Shown here one piece after another: positions 54,820 to 63,711 of a stretch of DNA of 64,000 bases. Under the pieces are notes generated by a model. That model did not search any database. It was not told the DNA's origin and saw nothing but the letters and a program-made list of their open reading frames with translations. Made by a program: the position numbers and the translations under genes. This DNA comes from Cognataquiflexum aquatile. GTDB taxonomy: Bacteria > Bacteroidota > Bacteroidia > Cytophagales > Cyclobacteriaceae. The stretch covers positions 124,001 to 188,000 of the forward strand of contig NZ_QMIK01000003.1 in the NCBI RefSeq assembly GCF_003316845.1, written 5' to 3'. The first letter of the stretch is position 1. Each line of letters opens with the position of its first letter.

Positions 54820-56133
54820 TCAAATAATAACATCCAAGATCAAAACACCTCCCAAACCCACTACTGCCACGATGGTTTCCATCAGTGACCAGGATTTGAT
54901 GGTGTCTTTGACGCTGACATTAAAATATTCTTTGTACAGCCAAAATCCTGCATCATTAAAATGAGAGAACATCAAACTCCCTGCGCCAATTGCCAATACC
55001 AATAAATTTGGGTCAACATTTCCGCCACTGACCATGGGCGCGATGATACCTGCGGTAGTCAGTCCTGCGACTGTCGCCGAACCTACGCAAACCCGGATGA
55101 TGGCAGTGATCGACCATGCCAAAATCAGCGGATGAACATCCCATCCCTGAAGTGAATCCGCAATAGTCTGACTGACCCCAGAGTCCATCAATACCTGCTT
55201 CAATGCCCCTGCCCCTGCAATGATCAACAATATCATGGCGACGTCTTTGGCAGCCACGACATAGAGGTCCATCAGCTGAGGGATTTTAAATTTCATTTTT
55301 ACACCCAAAGTGAATGTTGCAATCAACAAGGAGAGTAACATGACCATTCCAGGATCGCCCACAAATTTGAAATAGGGAAACAGGACGTGGTCAGGTGACA
55401 TCTGTAGGCTGACTACCGTAGTGCCTACCAATAAGAAAACAGGGAAAAGCGCCGAAAAGAAACTGTTGAAGGTGCCAGGCAAATCCGCTTCTTCTCTTTG
55501 TTTGGCTTGAAAGGTTTGTAAAGGTTTTGAATCAATTCCCTTCAAAAACTTAGCGAAGAGTGGGCCGGCGATGATGATCGTTGGAATAACCACGATCAAT
55601 CCATAAGCCAAGGTGAGTCCCATATTGGCCCCAAACTGAGCAACCAATGCCGCAGGCGATGGATGTGGAGGCAAAAATCCGTGGGTAACTGAAAGCGCTG
55701 CCAGCATCGGAATGCCAACATAGACCGCGGGAAGTTTGTACCTGTAGGAAACTGAAAAGACCAAAGGAACGAGCAAAACAAAACCTACATTGTAGAATAA
55801 AGGAATTCCAACCACCAAGCCTGTGACCATCATGGCCCAAGTCACGTTTTTTACCCCAAAAATGGACATCAGCGTATCAGCGATTCTTTGGGCCGCACCA
55901 CTTTCAGCTACCAATTTGCCCAACATGGCGCCCATCACGATGACGATGACCAAGTCTCCGAGCAATCCCCCAATTCCTTTTTGAATTGATCCTGCGATTT
56001 GCTCTGGGGGAATTCCCAATAAGAAACCTGCCAGAATAGAGGAAATCAAAAAAGCCAAAAACGGATTAAGCTTCAGCCAAGTGATCAATAAGATCAGAAC
56101 CAAGATGCTGACGAAAACAAATAAAATGGTCAT
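54820..56133 (-). CDS. GntP-family permease
   Basis: 437 residues, about 12 hydrophobic segments, with the GntP-type openings FLISSILAGFLLGIPPEQIAG and LGKLVAESGAAQRIA. The family includes gluconate:H+ symporters and D-serine permeases (DsdX). Given the dipeptidase and RidA next door, an amino-acid-type substrate is as plausible as gluconate. Complete length. It starts the transporter-RidA-dipeptidase set, though repeat elements sit between the genes. Confidence 0.9.
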   Translation of the reverse strand: MTILFVFVSILVLILLITWLKLNPFLAFLISSILAGFLLGIPPEQIAGSIQKGIGGLLGDLVIVIVMGAMLGKLVAESGAAQRIADTLMSIFGVKNVTWAMMVTGLVVGIPLFYNVGFVLLVPLVFSVSYRYKLPAVYVGIPMLAALSVTHGFLPPHPSPAALVAQFGANMGLTLAYGLIVVIPTIIIAGPLFAKFLKGIDSKPLQTFQAKQREEADLPGTFNSFFSALFPVFLLVGTTVVSLQMSPDHVLFPYFKFVGDPGMVMLLSLLIATFTLGVKMKFKIPQLMDLYVVAAKDVAMILLIIAGAGALKQVLMDSGVSQTIADSLQGWDVHPLILAWSITAIIRVCVGSATVAGLTTAGIIAPMVSGGNVDPNLLVLAIGAGSLMFSHFNDAGFWLYKEYFNVSVKDTIKSWSLMETIVAVVGLGGVLILDVII

Positions 56134-56229
56134 AGGTTGCGGTTGGGTTTGACCAACAAGTTAAAAAATTAATCGAAATAGGCGCTTTTGAAGCACTTCA
56201 TAATTTTACAGAAGGCAAATAATCAGGAT

Positions 56230-58557
56230 TTATTTCTTCAGGAGCTTCAATACATATTTCTTATCGTTAGTCATCAGCTCGATGAGGTACACTCCGGGAC
56301 TGAGTTTTTCAAGCAATTCTTCCATCATGCCTTCGGAAAAATTACCAAGATAGAGTGATTGCCCTTTTAAATCAGAGATTCTAATTTGCACTTGATCTTG
56401 GTTGGTTCCTTTGGGAAATCCGAAATGGATTTGACCATTTTCATAAGGATTTGGCCAGACTCTTACCTTTTGGGTGTTGGCCTCTGGATTTCCCTCAGTT
56501 TTAAATACTTTGCTGAATGACTTCTTTCCATCAAAATCCCTCTGTTCGATTTGAAAGTAAGTTTGGGCATTGCTCATTTTTTCGAAATATGAAAACCGGT
56601 ATTCCTGGATTTGATCACTATCTCCTTTAGAGTCAACCTCTCCTATGATTTCAAAATTGTCAATACCATCCATTGAGCGATGGACGATAAACCGTTCGTT
56701 ATTTGACTCCTTGGAGGTGGTCCAATAAACCTCAATGTTATGTCTGTTCCATTTTGCCGATACCTCAAGCCAGGTTACAGGCAAAACTGAAAGTACCCGA
56801 AAACTACCGACAGTAAATGGATTTCCGTTGATTTGGCCATATTCCAATTCCCTTCTTGCCCAAAGCAATGTCGGATCCAATCCGGGCAAATGATTCCCAC
56901 TAGATGCGTTTCCATTTCCTGTTATTCTCAGGTCGTCCACATCGTCTACTACGAGGCTTTCCGCAGAAATTCGCATTTCTATAGGACTTGTGCTTGGACT
57001 CATTCCGGAAAACTCAAAATAGCTGTTGAGCTGATAGAGAATCGGGGTTCCATCCAAATCATCATACATCGGGTCATCATTGCTTCCGGGAATTTCTATG
57101 AACCGGACGGAAATATTTCCACCCGGAGAATTGCCCAATAGCTGGATTTTTCTGATTCCGCCTTGGTACAAGTCTTCAAATGGAAAAGTGGCATTGCCTG
57201 CCGTCAGCATTGCCGGGATCTGGTTATAAAATAATTGATTCAGATTGAGCCATTTTCCACCTTGATAAGTTAAAGTTCCGCCTCCCACAGTATTCACATA
57301 CAGGTCAAAGCCAGTGAAATCCACTTGCCCGTTTTTCATAATAAAGTTGGTTTTTGTCCTCACATCTGAAGAAAAAACCAAACTGCCGGAGGGTTTATTG
57401 ACTTCCAATTGCTGTAAATCCAAATCAAAACCGATTACCTGTTGTATTCCTGTTCCTTGAAACCTCAGGAAAGTGGGTGCTTCTACTATATTTCCGCCTG
57501 TCAGCCTTGCAAAGTCCCCGTTCAAAAAGAGAGAATCAGTCAATAGCTTGTTGGAGGCATTCTCAAAAAGAATGTTGTTGTAGGTTTTGGGATTTCCTGA
57601 AGTTGCAAAAGTAGTCCTCACCAAACGTTGATTCCCGGAATTGGAGCGGTAATAGACATTTCCCTCAAACCTGAATACAGTCGCGTCCATGGTAGGATCG
57701 TTTCCAAAAAGCACCAAGTTTGATCCGGGTTTAAGATGGAAAAGTGCAGCGGTTATGGATGCAGATCTTCGGATGATTTGATCCAATGGAGCAGAACAGT
57801 TGGAAATGAAGGTTGCACCGGGTTCGATTACAAAGTCACCAAAAGGTCCTGCCCCATTAAATGCCATTTGGTTATTAAATGAAAAAGTCGAACAGGCAGG
57901 AACTCCCATCGTATTGACTGTCTGGACTACAGTCCCGCTTTGGACTATAAATGCATTGGCCTTGAAACCGGAATTCACAGTCAAAGTTTCTCCAGGATTT
58001 GGATTGAAAACCACCACATACCTGCTGTTTGAATTTTGGGCACTCCAAGATGCCCGATCCACAACTGTTCTGGAGGTACCTTTGAAGACTATTTTACCTG
58101 TTTCCGGATAAATCCAATCTGTCAATAAACTTGACCCATTATTTAATATAAAATCAGACCCTGATTTTTCCATCGCCCTCAATGCGCCATACACCTGCAA
58201 TTCAAAAGTCTGAAGATTCAGTTTTCGCCCGGGCGAAGCTGCACTGAATAAATAAACATTTTTAGCTTCTTCATTGCCTGTCAGCCTGATTTCATGACCT
58301 TGCTCGATGAATATGTTGTTGTTGAGGTTGGGTTTTGAAGACGAAGCAATCCATGTTCCCCCATTCCAAATCTGCCAAACTGCAGGATTGTTGTAATTTC
58401 CGGAAGCTATACTTTTGTAATCATTGATTTCGTGGATGATTTGCCCCTGTGCGAGGATAGGATTTACAAATATGAAAAAACAGATTACAAGATTATTCCC
58501 ATAAATTCGTGGTGAATTTAATAAGGCAAAGACGGAAAAACGTTTGCAAAAAGCCAT
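56230..58557 (-). CDS. T9SS type A sorting-domain protein
   Basis: 775 residues: a signal peptide (about 1-36, ending ILAQ), a long beta-rich region with no recognised catalytic domain, and a C-terminal sorting domain (VWPNPYENGQIHFGF, ending YVLKLLKK) that directs secretion by the type IX system. A conserved stretch near 600-680 (WLEVSAKWNRHNIEVYWTT and following) is common before such tails. It is exported to the cell surface or medium; function unknown. Its start is 23 bp from the divergent DUF4105 gene. Confidence 0.85.
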   Translation of the reverse strand: MAFCKRFSVFALLNSPRIYGNNLVICFFIFVNPILAQGQIIHEINDYKSIASGNYNNPAVWQIWNGGTWIASSSKPNLNNNIFIEQGHEIRLTGNEEAKNVYLFSAASPGRKLNLQTFELQVYGALRAMEKSGSDFILNNGSSLLTDWIYPETGKIVFKGTSRTVVDRASWSAQNSNSRYVVVFNPNPGETLTVNSGFKANAFIVQSGTVVQTVNTMGVPACSTFSFNNQMAFNGAGPFGDFVIEPGATFISNCSAPLDQIIRRSASITAALFHLKPGSNLVLFGNDPTMDATVFRFEGNVYYRSNSGNQRLVRTTFATSGNPKTYNNILFENASNKLLTDSLFLNGDFARLTGGNIVEAPTFLRFQGTGIQQVIGFDLDLQQLEVNKPSGSLVFSSDVRTKTNFIMKNGQVDFTGFDLYVNTVGGGTLTYQGGKWLNLNQLFYNQIPAMLTAGNATFPFEDLYQGGIRKIQLLGNSPGGNISVRFIEIPGSNDDPMYDDLDGTPILYQLNSYFEFSGMSPSTSPIEMRISAESLVVDDVDDLRITGNGNASSGNHLPGLDPTLLWARRELEYGQINGNPFTVGSFRVLSVLPVTWLEVSAKWNRHNIEVYWTTSKESNNERFIVHRSMDGIDNFEIIGEVDSKGDSDQIQEYRFSYFEKMSNAQTYFQIEQRDFDGKKSFSKVFKTEGNPEANTQKVRVWPNPYENGQIHFGFPKGTNQDQVQIRISDLKGQSLYLGNFSEGMMEELLEKLSPGVYLIELMTNDKKYVLKLLKK

Positions 58558-58580
58558 ATTGAAAAAATTTTGACTTATCC

Positions 58581-59786
58581 ATGAAATTTAGTTTTATGCC
58601 TCCTCAATTGAAAAAATTCTTGCTCACTTATTCGTTTATTTATTCGACTATTTTTTTTGCCTCGGCACAGGATTACCAAATCAGCTTGTTGACCTGTGAT
58701 CCGGGAGACCAGCTTTATTCGGCTTTTGGCCATAGTGCCATCCGGGTTTTGGAGAGACAAACCGGTCAGGATCTGGTATTCAACTATGGGACTTTTGATT
58801 TTAATACACCTTATTTTTATGTCAAATTCACCCAAAGGACGTTGGATTATATGCTGAGCGTGTCGACTTATGAGCGGTTTATTGCAGAATATAATTACCA
58901 CCAAAGAGATGTCAGGGAGCAGGTTTTGGACCTCAGCCCCGAACAGATCGAAAGACTCGTCGATTTTCTCCAGATCAATTATCGGCCGCAAAACAGGTTT
59001 TATCGCTACGATTTTTTCTATGACAATTGTGCCACGAGGATTAGAGATGTAATGGACAGGGTTTTGGGAAAACAACTCGACTGGAATGAGGAACAAAACC
59101 CCGAACGCAAAACCTTCCGAAACCTGATCGATGAATATGTGTATCCTTTGCCTTGGGCGGATTTTGGAATTGACCTGGCCTTGGGGTCGGTGATCGATGT
59201 CAATGCTTCTGAAAGGGAAAAACAGTTCCTGCCGGATTATATGGAAGCGGCTTTTGGGAAAGCCTTGATTGTCGGTGACGGTCCAACAAGGTCTTTGGTC
59301 AAAGAAAACAAAGTGATCTTAGAGTTTCCCGAAAGGCAATCCCAAATGGACTTGTTCAACCCATACATTCTTTGGTGGGTTTTTGCAATTCTCGTGATGG
59401 CCTTGACCTATTTTGGCTTCAAAAAGAAGAGGCTTTTCATCGGATTTGATATCGGCTTCTTTACGGTTTTGGGTTTATTGGGATTCCTGATAACCATGCT
59501 TTGGTTCTTCACTTTCCATTCCCAGACCAAATACAACTGGAATATCCTTTGGGCTTTTCCGGGACATTTGATTTTGGCCATCATGCTTTTGAGAAAATCC
59601 ATTCCGGCATGGGTGAAGAAATACCTGCTTTTTGCACTGATTTCAGCAAATATCGGGTTGGTGTTTTGGGTCTTTGGATGGCAGTCTTTTCATCCGAGCA
59701 TTGTGCCTTTGCTGTTGGTTCTGATTCTCCGGACCAATTTCTTATATTATAATCTGGAAAAATTCAGACTGAATCCGAAAGGATAA
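58581..59786 (+). CDS. DUF4105 membrane protein
   Basis: 401 residues. A signal peptide ending ASAQ precedes a DUF4105 region (DYQISLLTCDPGDQLYSAFGHSA, here via its core YSAFGHSA; then YRYDFFYDNCATRIRD) with a conserved Cys-His-like pair, and about four C-terminal membrane helices (about 255-390). DUF4105 looks like a papain-type hydrolase fold, but activity is unproven. An alternative start five codons later (MPPQLKKFLL) is possible. Divergent from the T9SS protein gene and 62 bp before uvrB. Confidence 0.87.
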   Translation: MKFSFMPPQLKKFLLTYSFIYSTIFFASAQDYQISLLTCDPGDQLYSAFGHSAIRVLERQTGQDLVFNYGTFDFNTPYFYVKFTQRTLDYMLSVSTYERFIAEYNYHQRDVREQVLDLSPEQIERLVDFLQINYRPQNRFYRYDFFYDNCATRIRDVMDRVLGKQLDWNEEQNPERKTFRNLIDEYVYPLPWADFGIDLALGSVIDVNASEREKQFLPDYMEAAFGKALIVGDGPTRSLVKENKVILEFPERQSQMDLFNPYILWWVFAILVMALTYFGFKKKRLFIGFDIGFFTVLGLLGFLITMLWFFTFHSQTKYNWNILWAFPGHLILAIMLLRKSIPAWVKKYLLFALISANIGLVFWVFGWQSFHPSIVPLLLVLILRTNFLYYNLEKFRLNPKG

Positions 59787-59848
59787 AATTTCAGTAATCA
59801 AAACTATTTGCCACCTGAAACTTGTTATCCCCTTTCAATTGAGATCAA

Positions 59849-61885
59849 ATGGAATTCAAATTAGTTTCGGAGTACAAACCAACCGGCGACCAGCCACAGG
59901 CGATCAAGTTGCTGACCGAAGGCGTCAATGCCGGTGAACAATCTCAGGTTTTGCTTGGGGTGACCGGTTCTGGGAAAACTTTTACCGTAGCCAATGTCAT
60001 TCAACATGTTCAGAAACCAACTTTGGTCCTGAGTCATAATAAGACTTTGGCAGCCCAGCTTTATGGGGAATTCAAACAGTTTTTTCCTGAGAATGCAGTG
60101 GAATATTTCATTTCCTACTATGATTACTACCAGCCTGAGGCTTTTATTCCAACTAGTGGGACCTACATTGAAAAGGACCTTTCGATCAATGAAGAGATTG
60201 AAAAACTGAGGCTGAGTTCTACCTCGGCATTGTTGTCAGGTAGAAGAGATGTCATTGTAGTGGCGTCGGTTTCCTGTATCTACGGTATCGGAAACCCTGA
60301 AGAGTTTGGCAAAAACGTCATCCGACTGCAGGAAGGTGACAGGATTCCTAGGAATCAGTTGCTTTTCAAATTGGTCGATATCCTTTACAGCCGAGTCAAT
60401 CAGGATCTCAGCCATGGTAACTTCAGGGTAAAAGGTGACACAGTGGATATTTTTGTAGCCTATGCGGATTTTGCTTACAGGATTTTCTTTTGGGGGGATG
60501 AGATCGAAGCCATCCAAAGAATTGATCCTGCCACCGGAAAGAAATTATCCGATGAAAAAATCATTTCCATATTTCCGGCCAATCTTTTTGTTACAGGAAG
60601 AGATGTGATCGACACTGCCATCCACGAAATTCAGGACGACATGATGGCCCAAGTGGCGTTTTTTGAGCGTGATATGAAGCTCATTGAAGCCAAGAGGCTC
60701 AAAGAAAGGACAGAATTTGATCTGGAAATGATCCGTGAATTGGGTTATTGCTCAGGAGTGGAGAATTACTCCAGGTACTTTGACCGGAGAAAACCGGGGA
60801 CAAGGCCTTTCTGCCTCCTTGATTATTTCCCTGATGATTTCTTGTTGGTAGTGGATGAAAGCCACGTCACTTTGCCTCAGGTCAGGGGAATGTGGGGAGG
60901 AGACCGTTCCAGGAAAGTCAACCTCGTGGAGTATGGATTCAGATTGCCTTCAGCTTTGGACAACAGGCCTTTGAATTTCGATGAATTTGAAAGCCTCATC
61001 AACCAAGCGATATATGTCAGTGCCACGCCGGCGGATTATGAGTTGAACAAAACAGAAGGTATCGTGGTCGAGCAGATCATCCGTCCCACAGGTTTGTTGG
61101 ATCCGATCATTGAAGTGAAGCCGAGTGCGAATCAGATCGATGATTTGTTGGAAGAAATAGATGAACGGATCAAAGCCGGCGACCGGGTTTTGGTTACGAC
61201 CTTGACCAAACGAATGGCTGAAGAACTACAAAAATTCCTGGAAAGAGCTGGTGTAAACAGCCGCTATATCCACTCCGAAGTAAAACCTTTGGACCGGGTG
61301 GAAATATTGAGGGAACTCAGGCTTGGTGTTTTTGATGTGTTGGTCGGGGTGAACTTGCTGAGAGAAGGGTTGGATTTGCCTGAGGTGTCTTTGGTTGCGA
61401 TTTTGGATGCGGACAAAGAGGGTTTTCTAAGGAATGAAAGGAGTTTGGTCCAGACTATCGGTAGGGCGGCAAGGAATGAAAACGGGAAAGTGATCATGTA
61501 TGCGGACAAGGTGACTGCCTCCATGCAGCTTGCCATCGATGAGACCAAAAGAAGAAGAAACCTTCAGATCGCGTATAACCTTGAACATGGAATTATCCCA
61601 ACGACGATCAAGAAGTCCAAAGAAAAAATCATGGGTCAAACCACAGTTGCGGACAACAAGCGAAACGCCAAACTGTACGAGGATTCCATCGATTCGCCAT
61701 CATTGATTGCAGCCGATCCGCTAGTGCAATATCTCAGTAAGGACAAACTGGAAAAACTCATCATCCAAACCCAAAAGCAAATGGAAAAGGCTGCCAAAGA
61801 ACTCAACTTTATGGAAGCTGCCCGGTTGAGAGACGAATGGCAGGGAATGAAAAACAGGCTGGAAGACCTGAAAAGAGGGGTTTGA
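59849..61885 (+). CDS. uvrB: Excinuclease ABC subunit B
   Basis: 678 residues. Opens and verifies damaged DNA in nucleotide excision repair with UvrA and UvrC. Walker A GVTGSGKT (37-44), the beta-hairpin region YYDYYQPEAFIP, helicase motifs (DESHVTLPQV, IGRAARNENGKV) and a C-terminal UVR domain (LEKLIIQTQKQMEKAAKEL) are all present. Length is typical. Confidence 0.98.
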   Translation: MEFKLVSEYKPTGDQPQAIKLLTEGVNAGEQSQVLLGVTGSGKTFTVANVIQHVQKPTLVLSHNKTLAAQLYGEFKQFFPENAVEYFISYYDYYQPEAFIPTSGTYIEKDLSINEEIEKLRLSSTSALLSGRRDVIVVASVSCIYGIGNPEEFGKNVIRLQEGDRIPRNQLLFKLVDILYSRVNQDLSHGNFRVKGDTVDIFVAYADFAYRIFFWGDEIEAIQRIDPATGKKLSDEKIISIFPANLFVTGRDVIDTAIHEIQDDMMAQVAFFERDMKLIEAKRLKERTEFDLEMIRELGYCSGVENYSRYFDRRKPGTRPFCLLDYFPDDFLLVVDESHVTLPQVRGMWGGDRSRKVNLVEYGFRLPSALDNRPLNFDEFESLINQAIYVSATPADYELNKTEGIVVEQIIRPTGLLDPIIEVKPSANQIDDLLEEIDERIKAGDRVLVTTLTKRMAEELQKFLERAGVNSRYIHSEVKPLDRVEILRELRLGVFDVLVGVNLLREGLDLPEVSLVAILDADKEGFLRNERSLVQTIGRAARNENGKVIMYADKVTASMQLAIDETKRRRNLQIAYNLEHGIIPTTIKKSKEKIMGQTTVADNKRNAKLYEDSIDSPSLIAADPLVQYLSKDKLEKLIIQTQKQMEKAAKELNFMEAARLRDEWQGMKNRLEDLKRGV

Positions 61886-62103
61886 GGGGAGGCCCGAGCC
61901 CTTCGACCAAGCTCAGGGAACGAGATGCGAGAATATTTCAGCCAAGTACCAAGATCGGAGTATCCCTATAACCTGACAACCCGACAACGCGAAGCTGACA
62001 ACCTGACAACCCTGTAACACGAAGCCGACAACAATTTCAACCAATACAACAATTACAACTTATTCTCCTTCGTACTTCCAACCTCAAACCTCGTACTTCC
62101 AAA
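61886..62103. repeat. Mosaic repeat spacer between uvrB and AlbA gene
   Basis: Contains, in order, a CCCTTCGACCAAGCTCAGGG palindrome-like sequence (61900-61919), three CSRAGTA heptamers (61942-61962), 8-mer units of the CTGACAAC type with six-base GCGAAG or ACGAAG inserts (about 61967-62032), and five CYTCNNA heptamers (62068-62102) that invert the first set. No coding content is visible. Confidence 0.65.
62068..62102. repeat. Heptamer array (CYTCNNA units) before AlbA gene
   Basis: Five 7-bp units: cttcgta, cttccaa, cctcaaa, cctcgta, cttccaa, ending one base before the ATG. The inverted partner is at 61942-61962. It aligns to the array before tRNA-Arg (36377-36411). Confidence 0.68.
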
Positions 62104-62742
62104 ATGACTCTTCAAGAAATCCATAGAATCGCCCAACAAGGGGAAGGCTTGAAGGTTGAATTCAAGAAAAAAGCTTCTTTTCCTGATAAAATCGTCAGGG
62201 AGATCATCGCTTTGGCCAATACCGAAGGGGGATTTTTATTGATTGGCGTGGATGATGACGGGACAGTGAGTGGACAGCGGTTTATCGAGGAGGAGGTTTT
62301 TGTGATGCAAAAGGCCATCGGGCAACATATTCAACCCAAGTTGGAGTATCAAGTGGAAATCATCAAGCTCACCCCAAAAAAGGGAATAGCTGTTTTTTCA
62401 ATTCCAAAATCGCCTGAGCGCCCCCATTTTTTGATGGAGGAAAATAGGAGAAAGGCCTTTGTCAGGGTCAAAGACCGCAGTATCCAGGCAAGCAAGGAAA
62501 TGTGGGAGATACTTAAAAGAGGGAAAAACCCAAAAGATATGGTTTTCACTTATGGTGAAAAAGAGAATATTCTGATGAAATCCCTAGGGGAAAACGGGAA
62601 AATCACCCTCAAAGAATTTCAGTTTTTAGCCAAATTGCCAAAGTTTTTAGCCTCAAAAACGCTGATCAGACTTGTTTTGGCCAATGTCATCAAAATCGTC
62701 CCTCAAGAGAAAGAAGACATTTTTATACTCAAGGAATCATAG
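62104..62742 (+). CDS. AlbA/Schlafen-type ATP-binding domain protein
   Basis: 212 residues of the AlbA_2 (Schlafen-like) family: EFKKKASFPDKIVREIIALANTEGG (core VEFKKKAS, residues 18-25), LIGVDDDGTVSG and FVRVKDRS, then a helical C-terminal region. Such proteins are often transcription-related or linked to stress and defence; no specific role follows. Its stop codon overlaps the convergent PLP enzyme gene by six bases. A heptamer array stands directly before its start. Confidence 0.85.
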   Translation: MTLQEIHRIAQQGEGLKVEFKKKASFPDKIVREIIALANTEGGFLLIGVDDDGTVSGQRFIEEEVFVMQKAIGQHIQPKLEYQVEIIKLTPKKGIAVFSIPKSPERPHFLMEENRRKAFVRVKDRSIQASKEMWEILKRGKNPKDMVFTYGEKENILMKSLGENGKITLKEFQFLAKLPKFLASKTLIRLVLANVIKIVPQEKEDIFILKES

Positions 62743-63651
62743 GGGCAAAGAAGTGCCCAGCCGTTGGTTAAATCCTGGGATCCCTTGCAAGCCACCTGAA
62801 TGGATAGCCAAAATATGGGATCCTTTCTCAAAAAAATCCTTTCTGATCAGGTCAATAATCCCAAACATCATCTTTCCGGTATAGATCGGGTCCAAAGGAA
62901 TTCGGGTTTGTGCATAAAACCATTGTATAAATTCAAGCAGTTCAGGTCCTGACTTTCCATATCCCCCAAAGTGGTATCTGTCAAAAATGCTGTATTTTCC
63001 TAAAGGATTGATGTGGTTTTTCTCTAATAAGTGATTTATTTCCGAATGGATAAAATCGCCCTTCAAAGAAGAAAATCCCAACAAATTTTGGTGGGGTTTA
63101 ATACTTTCTGCCAAACCTGCAAAAGTTCCCCCCGTTCCGATAGAACAACCAATGTGGGTAAATTCTGCATCTTCCTTTCCCAGGATTTCCTTTGTTCCTT
63201 TTACCGCAAAGGCATTTGTTCCTCCCTCGGGGATTAAATAGAAGTCTCCAAATTTTTCTTTGAGCTTTCCAATAAATGAAGCGTCAGTCTTTTTTCTATA
63301 ATCCTCCCGGCTTATAAAATCGAGTTGCATGCCCTGTGCCTTTGCAAATGAAAGCGTTGGATTGAGGGGAAAAGTTTCTTCGCCTCTAATGATTCCAATT
63401 GGCTTGAATCCTTCAATTCTTGCTGCTGCGGCTGTTGCATGGATGTGGTTGGAAAATGCCCCTCCAAAAGTCAACACGGTGGAAAATCCCGACTTTTGGG
63501 CTTCTTCAAGGTTGTATTTCAGTTTATAAAATTTATTTCCGGATACAAGGTCATGGACCTGATCCAATCTCTTGATTGAAAGCCTGATTCCATTTTCCTC
63601 AATGAGAGGTAGATGGATTTCTTGGGTTGATATGGGATTTGGGAGAAGCAA
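62737..63651 (-). CDS. D-cysteine desulfhydrase / ACC deaminase-type PLP enzyme
   Basis: 304 residues starting at TTG 63649-63651. Fold type II PLP enzyme of the ACC deaminase/D-cysteine desulfhydrase family: IKRLDQVHDLVSGNKFYKLKYNL (core SGNKFYKL with the PLP lysine), TFGGAFSNHIHATA, PEGGTNAFAVKG and SIGTGGTFAGL. Substrate cannot be fixed by sequence. The frame remains open to 63804, but the window also has an opposite-strand start at 63712 (rluD-type); TTG 63651 avoids overlapping it and gives a family-like N-terminus (LLPNPISTQEI). Confidence 0.78.
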   Translation of the reverse strand: MLLPNPISTQEIHLPLIEENGIRLSIKRLDQVHDLVSGNKFYKLKYNLEEAQKSGFSTVLTFGGAFSNHIHATAAAARIEGFKPIGIIRGEETFPLNPTLSFAKAQGMQLDFISREDYRKKTDASFIGKLKEKFGDFYLIPEGGTNAFAVKGTKEILGKEDAEFTHIGCSIGTGGTFAGLAESIKPHQNLLGFSSLKGDFIHSEINHLLEKNHINPLGKYSIFDRYHFGGYGKSGPELLEFIQWFYAQTRIPLDPIYTGKMMFGIIDLIRKDFFEKGSHILAIHSGGLQGIPGFNQRLGTSLPL

Positions 63652-63711
63652 TGTTTTTCCAATATTCCTGCAAATAACCAAATCTTTGGCAAATGCCCTT
63701 ATTTTTGCAGA

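Noticed and set aside
61900-61919. CCCTTCGACCAAGCTCAGGG as an intrinsic uvrB terminator
   Set aside because: The arms do not pair over their full length and no T-run follows; better described as a dispersed repeat-like sequence.
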